A stretch of DNA of 64,000 bases from Lamellibrachia satsuma. Taxonomy: Eukaryota > Annelida > Polychaeta > Sabellida > Siboglinidae. The stretch covers positions 3,537,001 through 3,601,000 of the forward strand of contig BSQZ01000001.1 in NCBI GenBank assembly GCA_033239005.1. Direction: 5' to 3'. A program made the translations under genes and the position numbers. Positions 43,601-55,769 of this stretch are shown in pieces. The notes under the pieces are model-generated. The model was not told the DNA's origin, did not search any database, and saw only the letters and a list, made by a program, of their open reading frames with translations. Position 1 is the first letter of the stretch. Each line of letters starts with the position of its first letter.

Positions 43601-46160
43601 TCTGGTAGTAGACAACAGTTGCATCTAGTAGTAGACAACATTTGCATCTAGTAGTAGACAACAGTTGCATATCTTGTAGTAGACAACAGTTGCATATAGT
43701 AGTAGACAACAGCTGCATCTAGTAATAGACAACAGTTACATCTAGTAGTAAACAACAGTTGCATATCTGGTAGTAGACAACAGTTGCATCTAGTAGTAGA
43801 CAACATTTGCATCTAGTAGTAGACAACAGTTACATCTAGTAGTAGACAACAGTTGCATCTAGTAGTAGACAACAGTTGCATATCTGGTAGTAGGCAACAG
43901 TTGCATATCTGGTAGTTTACAACAGTTGCATCTAGTAGTGGACAACAGTTGCATCTAGTAGTAGACAACAGTTGCATCTACTAGTAGATAACAGTTGCAT
44001 ATTTGGCAGTAGACAACATTTGCATCTAGTAGTAGACAACAGTTGCATATCTTGTAGTTTACAACAGTTGCATCTAGTAGTAGACAACAGTTGCATCTAG
44101 TAGTAGACAACAGTTGCATCTAGTAGTAGACAACAGTTGCATCTAGTAGTAGACAACAGTTGCATCTAGGTGTAGACAACAGTTGCATATCTAGTAGTAG
44201 ACAACAGTTGCATCTAGTAGTAGACAACAGTTGCATCTACTAGTAGACAACAGTTGCATATCTGGCAGTAGACAACATTTGCATCTAGTAGTAGACAACA
44301 GTTGCATATCTGGTAGTTTACAACAGTTGCATCTAGTAGTAGACAACAGTTGCATCTAGGTGTAGACAACAGTTGCATATCTGGTAGTTTACAACAGTTG
44401 CATCTAGTAGTAGACAACAGTTGCATCTAGTAGTAGACAACAGTTGCATCTAGTAGTAGACAACAGTTGCATCTAGGGGTAGACAACAGTTGTATCTAGT
44501 AGTAGACAACAGTTGCATCTAGTAGTAGACAACAGTTGCATCTAGTAGTAGATAACAGTTGCATATCTGGCAGTAGACAACAGTTGCATCTAGTAGTAGA
44601 CAACAGTTGCATCTAGTAGTAGACAACAGTTGCATCTAGTAGTAGACAACAGTTGCATCTAGTAGTAGACAACAGTTGCATATCTGGTAGTTTACAACAG
44701 TTGCATCTAGTAGTAGACAACAGTTGCATCTAGGTGTAGACAACAGTTGCATATCTGGTAGTAGACAACAGTTGCATCTAGTAGTAGACAACAGTTGCAT
44801 CTAGTAGTAGACAACAGTGGCATCTAGTAGTAGACAACAGCTGCATATCTGGTAGTTTACAACAGTTGCATCTAGTAGTAGATAACAGTTGCATATCTGG
44901 CAGTAGACAACAGTTGCATCTAGTAGTAGACAACAGTTGCATCTAGTAGTAGACAACAGTTGCATATCTGGTAGTTTCCAACAGTTGCATCTAGGTGTAG
45001 ACAACAGTTGCATATCTGGTAGTAGACAACAGTTGCATCTAGTAGTAGACAACAGTTGCATCTAGTAGTAGACAACAGTGGCATCTAGTAGTAGACAACA
45101 GCTGCATATCTGGTAGTAGACAACAGTTGCATCTAGTAGTAGACAACAGTTGCATCTAGAAGTAGACAACAGTTGCATCTAGTAGTAGACAACAGTTGCA
45201 TCTAGTAGTAGACAACAGTTGCATCTAGTAGTAGACAACAGTTGCATCTAGTAGTAGACAACAGTTGCATCTAGTAGTAGACAACAGTGGCATCTAGTAG
45301 TAGACAACAGCTGCATATCTGGTAGTAGACAACAGTTGCATCTAGTAGTAGACAACAGTTGCATCTAGTAGTAGACAACAGTTGCATCTAGTAGTAGACA
45401 ACAGTTGTATCTAGTAGTAGACAACAGTTGTATCTAGTAGTAGACAACAGTTGCATCTAGTGGTAGACAACAGTGGCATATATGGCAGTAGACATCAGTT
45501 GCATCTAGTAGTAGACAACAGTTGCATCTAGTAGTAGACAACAGTTGTATCTAGTAGTAGACAACAGTTGTATCTAGTAGTAGACAACAGTTGCATCTAG
45601 TGGTAGACAACAGTGGCATATATGGCAGTAGACATCAGTTGCATCTAGTAGTAGACAACAGTTGCATCTAGTAGTAGACAACAGTTGCATCTAGAAGTAG
45701 ACAACAGTTGCATCTAGTAGTAGACAACATTTGCATCTAGTACAAGACAACAGTGGCATATATGGCAGTAGACAACAGTTGCCACTAGTAGTAGACAACA
45801 GTTGCATCTAGTAGTAGACAACAGTTGCCTATCTGGTAGTAGACAACAGTAGCATCTAGTAGTAGATAACAGTTGCATATCTGGTAGTAGACAACAGTTG
45901 CATCTAGTAGTAGACAACAGTTGCATCTAGTAGTAGACAACAGTTGCATCTAGTAGTAGACAACAGCTGCATCTAGTAGTAGACAACAGTTGCATATCTG
46001 GTAGTAGACAACAGTTGCATCTAGTAGTAGACAACAGCTGCATCTAGCAGTAGACAACAGCTGCATCTAGTAGTAGACAACAGTTGCATCTAGCAGTAGA
46101 CAACAGTTGCATCTAGTAGTAGACAACAGTTGCATCTTGTAGTAGACAACAGTTGCATCG
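40610..46160. repeat. 23-bp satellite-like array, about 240 copies, 5.5 kb
   Basis: The largest array in the window. The main unit is ACAACAGTTGCATCTAG plus TAGTAG (23 bp); a 25-bp variant carries GCATATCTGG. Variants are not random. The CATCTCG variant occurs near 40729, 41011, 41151, 41362, 41761 and 42488 only; a TAGTTTAC variant occurs mainly at 43915-44870; a ~140-bp block with GGCATATATGGCAG is doubled at about 45475 and 45615. The left edge starts with one monomer in inverted orientation. Confidence 0.98.
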
Positions 46161-46164
46161 ATGT

Positions 46165-48635
46165 GTGAATTGTTTACACACAATACAATAACACTACCAA
46201 AATTCCATTTTATCTTTGGTGTTGCTGAAATATCTGATCTGATCTTGTTTTATTGTTTTTATTTGATGCTCTGCACAATCTTCCCACCCATCTTGGCAGT
46301 CGAAGTCATTGAGTTTTTCATTGCATCACTTACTGCTGATGTTGTCACAACAGAAGCAACAATTTCTAATCCATTAGCCACTTGTCAATCCAGTAATGGG
46401 CTGCCAGTCATTCCCGCCCAAGATCTTTGCTAATTAGCTACTTTGATGTACCATGGCCCACATCCGGTGGACACAAAAGATGTCATGTTGGTAGGATGCA
46501 CAAATTACTGTTCAATCAGTTTCCAAGAAGGCGTTGATGGAGAAGGACAGTTGACCTTTCTGACCAGTGCAGGTTATTGACGGATGTGTCACATTTGGCA
46601 TGTGTTCAGGTGATGTCAGCGTCTTGAATGCATTTTTGGGTCACTGCACAGAACAATCATGTGTATTGCCTATGGCTTGTAATGTAACTAAATGGATCAT
46701 CCTTGAATCGATCCGGGTATTTGTGACATGTCTGTAATGATTACCTCTACACAAATTGCAGGTATCCATCTTGAATATTTCAGCCAACACACTCAGACTG
46801 ATTTTGCCACGGGCATGTCACACAAGCAGGAGAAGAACTGTCAGGAGCCCCTGGCCAATGTTTCGGTTCAGAGCAAGTTTCGTTCATTGAATGTTGATTT
46901 GTTTTCCTTGATTTGTCTCCTAAATTAGTTGGTTGTAGAACTATTTACTAATATTTTGTAGACAAATCTTCCATAGTGGTTACACGTGTTTAGTTCTTTT
47001 GATATCAGAATACATTCTGATTGTTTTTTATTTGTGGGCATGCAAGTGTCTCTGATTTCTCGTTAAGTGGGCAATATTCATTCACACTCTATAGAATATA
47101 GGTAAAAAAAAGTAGTTTTACATTCACAGACGATGCAGTAATAGACATTCTGTTGTGGTTGACTGTGTCTATAAATGTCAGGTCACACTTTGTTAGACAT
47201 TTAAGTGAATTCACTGGGCAGTGAACGCAGGGAGTCGAGACGTTGGTTCATGTAAGTAACGTGTTGCCGCTTCTTGATGGGTTCAATGACATAGTTAGTT
47301 ATTACTACAGGTACAGTATTTCTTAGTAATTCAGTTGTTACTGAGAAATTTATATCATAGGAAGTTTAACCCTTTCAGAGTCACACATTTTTGCTCGACA
47401 GAGCTTTCAAGACCTCAGTGGTGTCATGTGCCCATGTTGGTGCAGGAAAGTTGAAACCTTGTCTCTTTCATACCTGGATGAATCTTCCAGATTTTGTGGT
47501 CCTCGTTCACTTGGTGGTCCTGCACAGCCACAAGGGGACATGTTCATTATGCTCTTTCCAGATTGTTCCTCTCACTGTTGGATCCATCATGCTCTTCTCT
47601 GATCCAGATTTCTCGATCTTGGGTCCACTGTTCTTTTTCCAGATCCAGACTTCTCTCTTAATCTAGGATCTGTTGTACTATTTACTCTGCCTTTGTTGAA
47701 CCAGTGAAACACCACACCTGTAATTGAGTCATTAGTGGATATTGCCATCTTCCTAAATATCATAGTGTTAACACTGATTGTCTCCACTTCATAGGATTCT
47801 CTCCTTTCGTTGCCACCTCTACCTTATCACCTACCTTACCTACACTGTGCACCCTTCACCACAAGACTGGACATCAGAAAGGTCAATCTCTCGGTCATTT
47901 ATGTGTTCCTTGTTTTCATATATAAACATGTTATGTGGGTTAAAGATGTACCATTGCAGGACGGGTGTAAAATACATTACTATATACAATATCTGCAAAA
48001 CAAATTTAGGCATGCTGTTTGTGCAGATGTGAATATGTCAACACAGATTCCAGAAAATGACATTCAAGTAAAAAGTAGCTACCAGTGACCATCACAATAC
48101 TTTTATGTGGACACTCACACTAAGAATTATCAGATAATGTCAGACAAACAAACAAGGTTACTAATTGCGTGAGGAGAGGAATGTTATCTTGAGAGGTTGA
48201 CACAAGGCTGTCATTGTTATTCTCATTTGATAGTGACCATTAACACTTCTGCCTTGACATAAAGTAAACATTTGCAAATTGGCTGTTGATTTGATTGGTG
48301 GCTGGTGACGTCTTTGCAGTCTGTGGTGATGCGTCAGTACCACCTTGCTGTTGTCGGTGGTGTCTTGAGACAAGTGCTAGTCATTGTCACTGCATGTCCA
48401 GTGAACAGGTCTGGACACATGTAGGACAGTCAGTTGTTGTGGCCTACTTGTTATTTATTTGCACCTGTCAGTGTATCTTTGACATTTTACGTGGACACGC
48501 ACTGCCACTCTTCACAGTGGTTGTTTCTATGCTGATGATTGGTCTTGATTTGACATATGTCTCGTTTTGTAAATGTAATTTTCGTGCAGATTTTTGTCCG
48601 TCATGTATGTAGATTGTGTAAAGATAAAGGTAAGT
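46165..48635. other. Intergenic, no gene recognised
   Basis: About 2.5 kb of single-copy-looking DNA between two repeat blocks. The longest frames are about 70-105 codons (such as 48295-48612, plus) with no recognised family, no splice pattern I could connect and no mobile-element signature. Confidence 0.45.
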
Positions 48636-48639
48636 TCTT

Positions 48640-48966
48640 CTACATCATAGGACCACTCAAAGTGCTACACTTCACCCCCTGGCAGACCTTACATTTCATC
48701 ACCTGGCAGACCTTACACTTAACCCCCTGGCAGACCTTACACTTCACCCCCTGGCAGACCTTACACTTAACCCCCTGGCAGACCTTACACTTCACCCCCC
48801 GGCAGACCTGTTCATTCCAGCAACTTCAGTGGGAAGCATTCAACCATGCTACAATTACTGCATGAAGGTTGATTGCCGCAAAAGGACAGCAGCAAGAGGA
48901 TTTGAACCTCCGGTCCTCTCGATTGAGACGCTAATATTCTGACCATTGGGTTACTGTCCCGCCTGA
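48640..48966 (-). mobile_element. tRNA-headed SINE with internal minisatellite
   Basis: The minus strand begins with a tRNA-like head: box A-like TAACCCAATGG (48943-48953) and box B GGTTCAAATCC (48898-48908). A body follows with TGGGAAGCA (complement near 48829) and the AAAGTGC block at the tail. The same body (GGGAAGCATTCA, TTTACACTTCACCC) recurs at 61440-61735, which defines the family. A 24-bp part of the body is amplified at 48668-48810. Confidence 0.75.
48668..48810. repeat. 24-bp minisatellite inside the SINE, about 6 copies
   Basis: Unit TTACACTTCACCCCCTGGCA plus GACC, with TTAACC and TTCATCA variants. The unit is itself a segment of the SINE body, present once in the related copy at 61570-61594. 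Confidence 0.93.
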
Positions 48967-49105
48967 TGTTGATACAGTTTTGGTAACAATGTCAGTTCTT
49001 GGTAGGTGTTCAGTGCAGTATGCCAAGACAACAAGAAGTGATGGTGTTGTAGATTGTATTGGTCTGGTTCAAGACAGTGTAATTATGCCAAGGACATTTG
49101 AGAGT

Positions 49106-50690
49106 CGGAGAGACAGCTAGGGACACGGACAGAGAGCTAGGGACACGGACAGAGAGCTAGGGACACGGACAGAGAGCTAGGGACATGGACAGAGAGCTAG
49201 GGACATGGACAGAGAGCTAGGGACACGGACAGAGAGCTAGGGACATGGACAGAGAGCTAGGGACATGGACAGAGAGCTAGGGACACGGACAGACAGCTAT
49301 GAACATGGACAGACAGCTAGGAACATGGACAGACAGCTAGGGATGCAGACAGACAGCTAGGGAAATGGACAGACAGCTAGGGATGCAGACAGACAGCTAG
49401 GGATGCAGACAGATAGCTAATGAAATGGACAGACAGCTAAGGATGCAGACAGACAGCTAGGGATGCAGACAAATGGCTAATGAAATGGACAGATAGCTAT
49501 GGATGCAGACAGACAGCTAGGGATACAGACAGACAGTTAGGGACACGGACAAACAGCTAGGAATATGGACTGACAGCTAGGAACACGGACAGACAGCTAG
49601 GAACACGGACAGATAGCTAGGTACATGGACAGACAGCTAGGGACACAGACAGACGGCTAGTAACATGGACAGACAGCTAGGGACACGAACAGATGGCTAG
49701 GGGTGTGGACAGACAGCTAGGGACATGGACAGACAGCTAGGAACACAGACAGACAGCTAGGGACACAGACAGACAGCTAGGGATGCAGACAGACAGCTAG
49801 GGACATGGCAGACAGCTAGGGACACGGACAGACAGCTAGGGACACAGACAGACAGCTAGTAACATGGACAGACAGCTAGGGACACGAACAGATGGCTAGG
49901 GGTGTGGACAGATAGCTAGGGACATGGACAGACAGCTGGGGACGCAGACAAACAGCTAGGGACACGGACATACAGCTAGGAACATGGACAGACAGCTAGG
50001 GACATGGACAGATGGCTAGGGGTGTGGATAGACAGCTAGAGACACGGACAGACAGCTAGGAACATGAACAGAAATACAGACAAATAGCTAGGGACACGGA
50101 CAGACAGATAGGAACATGGACAGACAGACAGCTAGGGATGCATACAGATAGCTAATGAAATGGACAGACAGCTATGGAATCAGACAGACAGCTAGGGATG
50201 CAGACAGACAGTTAGGGACACGGACAAACAGCTAGGAATATGGACTGACAGCTAGGAACACGGACAGGCAGCTAGGTACATGGACAGACAGCTAGGGACA
50301 CAGACAGACAGCTAGTAACGTGGACAGACAGCTAGGGACACGAACAGATGGCTAGGGGTGTGGACAGACAGCTAGGGACACGGACAGATAGCTAGGGATG
50401 CAGACAGACAGCTAGGGACACAGACAGACAGCTAGGGATGCAGACAGACAGCTAGGGACATGGGCAGACAGCTAGGGACATGGACAGACAGCTGGGGATG
50501 CAGACAGACAGCTAGGGACACGGACATACAGCTAGGAATGCGGACAGACAACCAGGGATGCGGACAGATGATTAGGCATATGGATAGACAGCTAGGGACA
50601 CGGATAGACAGCTAGGGACATGGGGAGAGAGCTAGGGATGCAGACAGACAGCTAGGGACACGGACATACAGCTAGGAACGCGGATAGATT
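49106..50690. repeat. 20-bp minisatellite, about 78 copies
   Basis: Unit GGACAGACAGCTAGGGACAC with many substitutions. The left edge uses GACAGAGAGCTAGGG; further right the ACAGACAG form dominates. Blocks containing TAACATGG, CGAACAGATGGC and GGGGTGTGG recur near 49665, 49860 and 50310, which indicates duplicated multi-unit segments. Confidence 0.96.
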
Positions 50691-50694
50691 GACA

Positions 50695-52660
50695 AACATC
50701 TATTTTTCTATATTTCTTTTTATAAATGCCATATTATATATATTATTTTAAGTGATAATAATAATATGTGTGATAAGACAGAGTTCTCCTTGTGCCTTGT
50801 CTCTCTGGATGTTGTTTTCTACCTGTTAACCTGCAGTCTGAGCCGACTTGTTGCATTTAAGAAACCTGCATAGTGTTCACTAGCCTGGGTTACTCAGCCG
50901 CTGAAATTATTTAATGACAGTCAATGTGTGGGAAATTGTGATTGATTGTGCTTAATAATAGCAATATTTGTAGCGTGACTGAATACTTCTGGGGTAATTC
51001 TTTTTGATATCTAGGGCACATTTATATTCATAAAAAAATTTTTTTTTACTCACATAAACTATGATTATTAGTAGATCATTTTATACCAAATAATATATCT
51101 AGTATGCGTAGATAATTATACGTAGCTGATTCAAATAGGGTTGGTAAGGTGACTCAACTAAAACTTGGTATGGGGTCAGTTGAGCCACAGTGTAGCATAT
51201 GTTAGGTAAATGCTTTATTTGTATAATATAATTGCCTTGAACTAATATTTAATAACAACGCAGCCAACATATCTACCCAATGTGTAGATTTGTCTCTAAC
51301 AAATCTACACGCTTAATTAATCAGTTGACACAATTAATATAGACTTATAGGCCAATTGCAACTAGTGTAACTGACTGCTAATATGTTGCCTTGTAGCTAT
51401 CCGATGTCCCAATTTGCTCAGAAAAATTAATCCCTTGACGTATTTTTGGATAAAGAACATTCATCTTCGCTCTTTAATCGCTGCTCAACTAACCCTCCCA
51501 TGGGCCTTGGGTGGCTCAACTAGCCCTGTTTCGACAATTAAGCTTTTTAAATTAACTTCTCATTAATGCACAAAGCGATGTAAATAATCTTCTTCTCTGT
51601 GAATAGTTAAACCATTTGTAAGTGCACAGTAAATAAAGTCTGGTCACATGTGTTGATAGTTTTCACACTAGCAGACATTAATCACAATCACAAAAGTTTC
51701 AAAAACATCAAAAAACATATTTATGCAGAAAACAATGCAAGTCAGGTATAGATTGAAGTAGGCCAACTTAATGACATGTAGTTTTATTAATAGTAATCGT
51801 GTAAACATCAATAATCAAGTGACAAATAACCACAGCAAGCATGCCGGCCCCAGACTGCTAATTTCACATAATAGATATAATTCGACAACGTATTAAGTAT
51901 GTCAACCATTGGTAACAATATTATGACTACTAAATAAATCACTACAAGCTAATCTGTTCATTTTACCCTGTGGGTGGGGGTCACTCTGCCCCATGTGGGT
52001 GGGGGTCACTCCGCCCACCACGTAGTTTAAAACTAGACAATCCTGAAGAAAGTCCATTCCATCTATCAAAGTGAGGGAGGGTGGGCAAATTGTTTAAGAA
52101 CTCAGATTAAACCCAAACTGAATCAATATATGCACAAGACTAAACTAACATCAACTAACACTACACAATAATACGCAAAACAAAAATTACAACAATTCAA
52201 ACAAAGCAAAGATTCTCTCGTGTATACTCTATGCAATTCCGAAGAAAGAGAGGACGGCATCATGGCCGCACTCGCTTTTATAGCGTTATCGGGTGCGCAT
52301 AACATGTTCAATCACTGGGTTGTACCACGTAACTGTCACTGCTGTGGCTGTCCCAATCATTTACAACTTTTTTAAACATATTTATTACATTTTATATAAA
52401 TTGTCTAATTTGTATTGCTTAACTAGTTTTTTTTTAATTAGCTATTGTTATTTTAAACCTAAGTTTAATTTGATATACGTAATCTTAATTTACTTTCATT
52501 CTTCACATCAAGACGCATGAAGAATGTTATGAATATTTCCTTTTTAAATGATGGAAGTTTCGGCCTCACACAATTAATTGTGAAATAAGTTTAGACATGC
52601 TTCAGGTCTTTGAGTACTTAATATCTAACCACCTGAATACATGGAAAATTAAGGCATTAA
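50695..52660. other. Intergenic, one hairpin and one short direct repeat
   Basis: AT-rich. It holds a perfect hairpin at 51282-51310 and two copies of a ~27-bp GTGGGTGGGGGTCACTC phrase at 51970-52015. No gene was recognised. Confidence 0.5.
51282..51310. repeat. Perfect 12-bp-stem hairpin
   Basis: Arms GTGTAGATTTGT (51282-51293) and its exact complement (51299-51310) around the 5-base loop CTCTA. There is no T-run after it and no neighbouring ORF, so it is not a terminator; its role is unknown. Confidence 0.85.
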
Positions 52661-52664
52661 GCTT

Positions 52665-52790
52665 TGACAAGTTTAACAAGATTGCCATCCAAGGCAAAGT
52701 CCCATATGACAAATGGACAAGAAAGCCATTGGCTTATCGAGAGTCCAACAATTTTTCATCTATGTGTAACCCGACCTCCCTAGTTTACTC
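52665..52790 (-). mobile_element. CR1 3'-UTR fragment
   Basis: Contains the complement of the CR1 3' end: AGTTTAACAAGATTGCCATC at the terminus, then AAGCCATTGGCTTATCGAGA and GTGTAACCCGACC, the end of the ORF2 reading frame. Heavily 5'-truncated. Confidence 0.85.
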
Positions 52791-52794
52791 TTGC

Positions 52795-53465
52795 TAATTG
52801 AAAGAGACCAACACCATAGAATCTCACCCAAAAGACATATTTCTCACTTCTGTTGCATCTGTCAGATGCGATATGACATCGGAGTTGGTAGTGTGTCATT
52901 TCACTTAATATTGCATCTTGAAAAACAGCATTTTTTTACACAAGTAAGATTGCACCAGACAGTCGTTATTGATCTCCATAACACAGGCAGAATCTTCAGG
53001 ATGTTGAAGAAGACACCATGTCACGCTAAGGAACAATATTGTTTAAAGGCATTGATTACCCATAGTAACATACTCATAGGTTGTGTTTAGAGGGGGTAAA
53101 GTTAAATACTGCTGCAAACATAATTAGTCGTTGATGTGGTGGTTTGCTGTTTGATTCCTGAGGTGAGCAGGGACCGTGGCAACAGTGGCAACTGTGGCAA
53201 CCATGGCAACCGCGACAACCATGGTGCAGTGTCGTGTAATTTCATTCAGGGGCTAATTTGATTCAGAGAAATCAAGTTGAAGTTTGATATGGTTGTCTGT
53301 TAAGAGAACAACATACTTACTGAACTATGGTCCATGGCCATGTAGTAGTGGCCAGTGTTAGGAGTGACAAGAAGGGCGGGAGATCGGTGTCTGTGAGGGT
53401 CAGTTAGAGTAGGGTATAGGTGTACATTGCACCACAATACGAGCTAAATAAAGTTGTTTTTATAG
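52795..53465. other. Intergenic, small GGCAAC repeat
   Basis: No gene recognised. A short (GGCAACNNT)n tract lies at about 53176-53225. Confidence 0.45.
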
Positions 53466-53468
53466 TGC

Positions 53469-53970
53469 TGCTATCATGTATAAGGAGAAACAGCTAATTG
53501 TACCCCTGTACAAAGCAATAGTTAGACCACATTTGGAATATTGTATTCAAGCATGGAGGCCGTATCGTAAAAAGGACATAGACAAGCTAGAAAGGATACA
53601 ATGAAGAACAACTAAAATGATTCCAGAATTGAGAGACCTTAGTTACGAAAGCTGCTTATTACAATGTGGTTTGACAACACTAGAGACCAGGAGACTAAGA
53701 GGAGACCAAATAGAAGTGTTTAAAGTAGTGAATGGTTATGAGGAATCTGTTCTTCAAACTTAAAGAAGGCAGTAGAACCAGAGAACACAAAGCAGCATTA
53801 GTTAAGGAGCAGTGTAGGTAGGACATGAGAAAGTACTCTTTCTCACAGAAGGTGATAAATGAATGGAACAAACTGCCAAATGATTGTGTTAATGCTAGTA
53901 GTGTGAATATGTTTAAAAATATAATTGACAGATATTTGATAAAGGTGGGCTACACATAGATGAGAAAATT
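53469..53970 (+). pseudogene. CR1 ORF2 C-terminal part, inverted relative to its neighbour
   Basis: The plus strand reads the last ORF2 segment ([49 protein letters not shown]) and the first bases of the 3' UTR, matching 17806-18305 closely. Internal stops (TGA for CGA near 53600) and a deletion near 53745 disrupt the frame. It abuts the next segment in the opposite orientation. Confidence 0.9.
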
Positions 53971-55765
53971 GAATAAAATTTGCCATTTTTCTGACCATTT
54001 AACTAATTTATCTAGATCTTCCTGTAAACTTTGTTTATCTATATCATTTGTAGCCTTTCTGAATACTTTTGTGTCACCTGCAAAATTGAGTACTTTGCTA
54101 GATATGTCATCTTCTAAATCATTTATATATATATTAAAAACAGTATAGGGCCTAATACTGATCCCTGTGGTACCCCACTCAAAACCGATTTCCAGTTTGA
54201 AATCTCACCATCTACTATTACTCTCTGTCTGCTGTGTGTAAGCCACTTTTCTATCCAGTTGATTACATCAATACTTATACCATGGGCTTTTAGTTTAAGT
54301 AACAATCTTTGGTGTGGCACTTTATCGAAAGCTTTCTGAAAATCCTAGTAGACAACATCCACTGGTGACCCGTCATCTACCCACTTTGTAATTTCTTCAG
54401 AAAAAACATAAGAGATTGGTTAGACATGACCTTGCTTTTAGGAACCCATGTTGAGATGTATTTATTAAATTATGTTTTACAAGGAATTCCACCATGTGGT
54501 CTCTAATTAATGTTTTGAGTAATTTACATACAACTGATGTTAAACTCACTGGTCTGTAATTTTCTGGCTTGTTCCTCGATCCCTTCTTAAATAGCGGCGT
54601 AATGTTTGCTTCTTTCCATTCTGAATGAACTATGTCTTCTTCTAGTGACAAGTTAAAAAAATTTGCAAGTGGTGCACTAATTTGCTCAACAATTTCCTTA
54701 AGCCGTTTTGGTGGTATCCCATCAACTCCAGGTGATTTATTATCTTTCATCTTCTTAATTTTGTTTGCTATCATTACAGGAGTTACAAATAACTGCCCTA
54801 AATGTTCTGATTTATTGCCCTCAAATTTAGTAAATGGAACTGGAAGTGAGCTGATATCTTCTGTGGTAAATACTGAGCTGAAATACTCATTCAGGACTTC
54901 TGCCATTTGAAACCCGTCTAAAATTATGTTTCCCCTGTTGTTTTCCAGTGGTCTGACCTTATCTCGAACTTTCTGTTTACTCCTTACATAAGCATAGAAA
55001 CTCTTGCTGTAATTTTTTAAATTACCTGCCAATTTTTTTTCAAAGGTTCTTTTACATTTCTAATTTCAGTTGTAGCTAGGTTAAGTGCCTCTTTGTAATT
55101 TGCATAGTCTTCATCCTTTCTGGTACACCTATAAACCCTCCACATAGTTTGCTTAAACACTATTTTTTAATAGCTTTTTTTGACAAGTGTTTCTTTCTAG
55201 ACCGTTTTCCTTGTTTTTTCAAGTTAACACATTTGTCGATGATACTCTCAATTTCATATTTTAGAATATTCCAACATTCAATTGTCGGCTTATTCATCAG
55301 CATGTTTTTCCAATCTAGCTTTGCTAAGTATTTTCTCATATCTTTATCGAAGTTTCTCCTATATGTTTTTTATTTTTACTTTCTGATTTTACATTGATGT
55401 CAAAATGTATTTGATTATGGTCACTCTTACCCAATGGTTCATGTATTTTTACATTGTCAACTAATTCTTTTTGTGATGATAAAACTATATCTAATACATT
55501 TTCTCCCCTGGTTGGTTCTAGCACGTGCTGAGTATGGAAGCTATCCTGAATTAAAAATAGAAATTGTTGGTCCTCACCCCCTGTACTCTCTAGAGATTTC
55601 CATTATATGTGTCCATGGTTAAAAACTCCCATTATGATACATTCCCCTTTACTAACTTCCTTTATAGCATTTTGTATTTTTGTGTTATCTTCTTCGTTTA
55701 TGTTTGGACTTCGGTAAACTAATCCAATAGTTAATTTTTTATTTCCTGAAACTATAATATTGTAT
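53963..55765 (-). pseudogene. CR1 ORF2 endonuclease-to-RT part
   Basis: The minus strand reads TIGLVYRSPNI and EVSKGECIIMG (endonuclease), [87 protein letters not shown], and stops at LVKWSEKWQ. The frame is open for 211 codons (54397-55032), with breaks elsewhere. It covers the ORF2 part missing from the 53469-53970 segment except for about 60 residues between them. Confidence 0.9.
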
Positions 55766-55769
55766 GATT

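Noticed and set aside
40610..46160. CRISPR-like array
   Set aside because: Units are directly adjacent with no unique spacers, the genome is eukaryotic and no cas genes are present.
48890..48966. A genuine tRNA gene on the minus strand
   Set aside because: Pol III box sequences are present, but a full cloverleaf does not form by eye and the sequence continues into a SINE body shared with 61440-61735.
53469..55765. Twin-priming origin of the inverted CR1
   Set aside because: In twin priming the inverted 5' segment lies upstream of the sense 3' segment and the two 5' ends meet. Here the two 3' ends meet, so another mechanism is needed.
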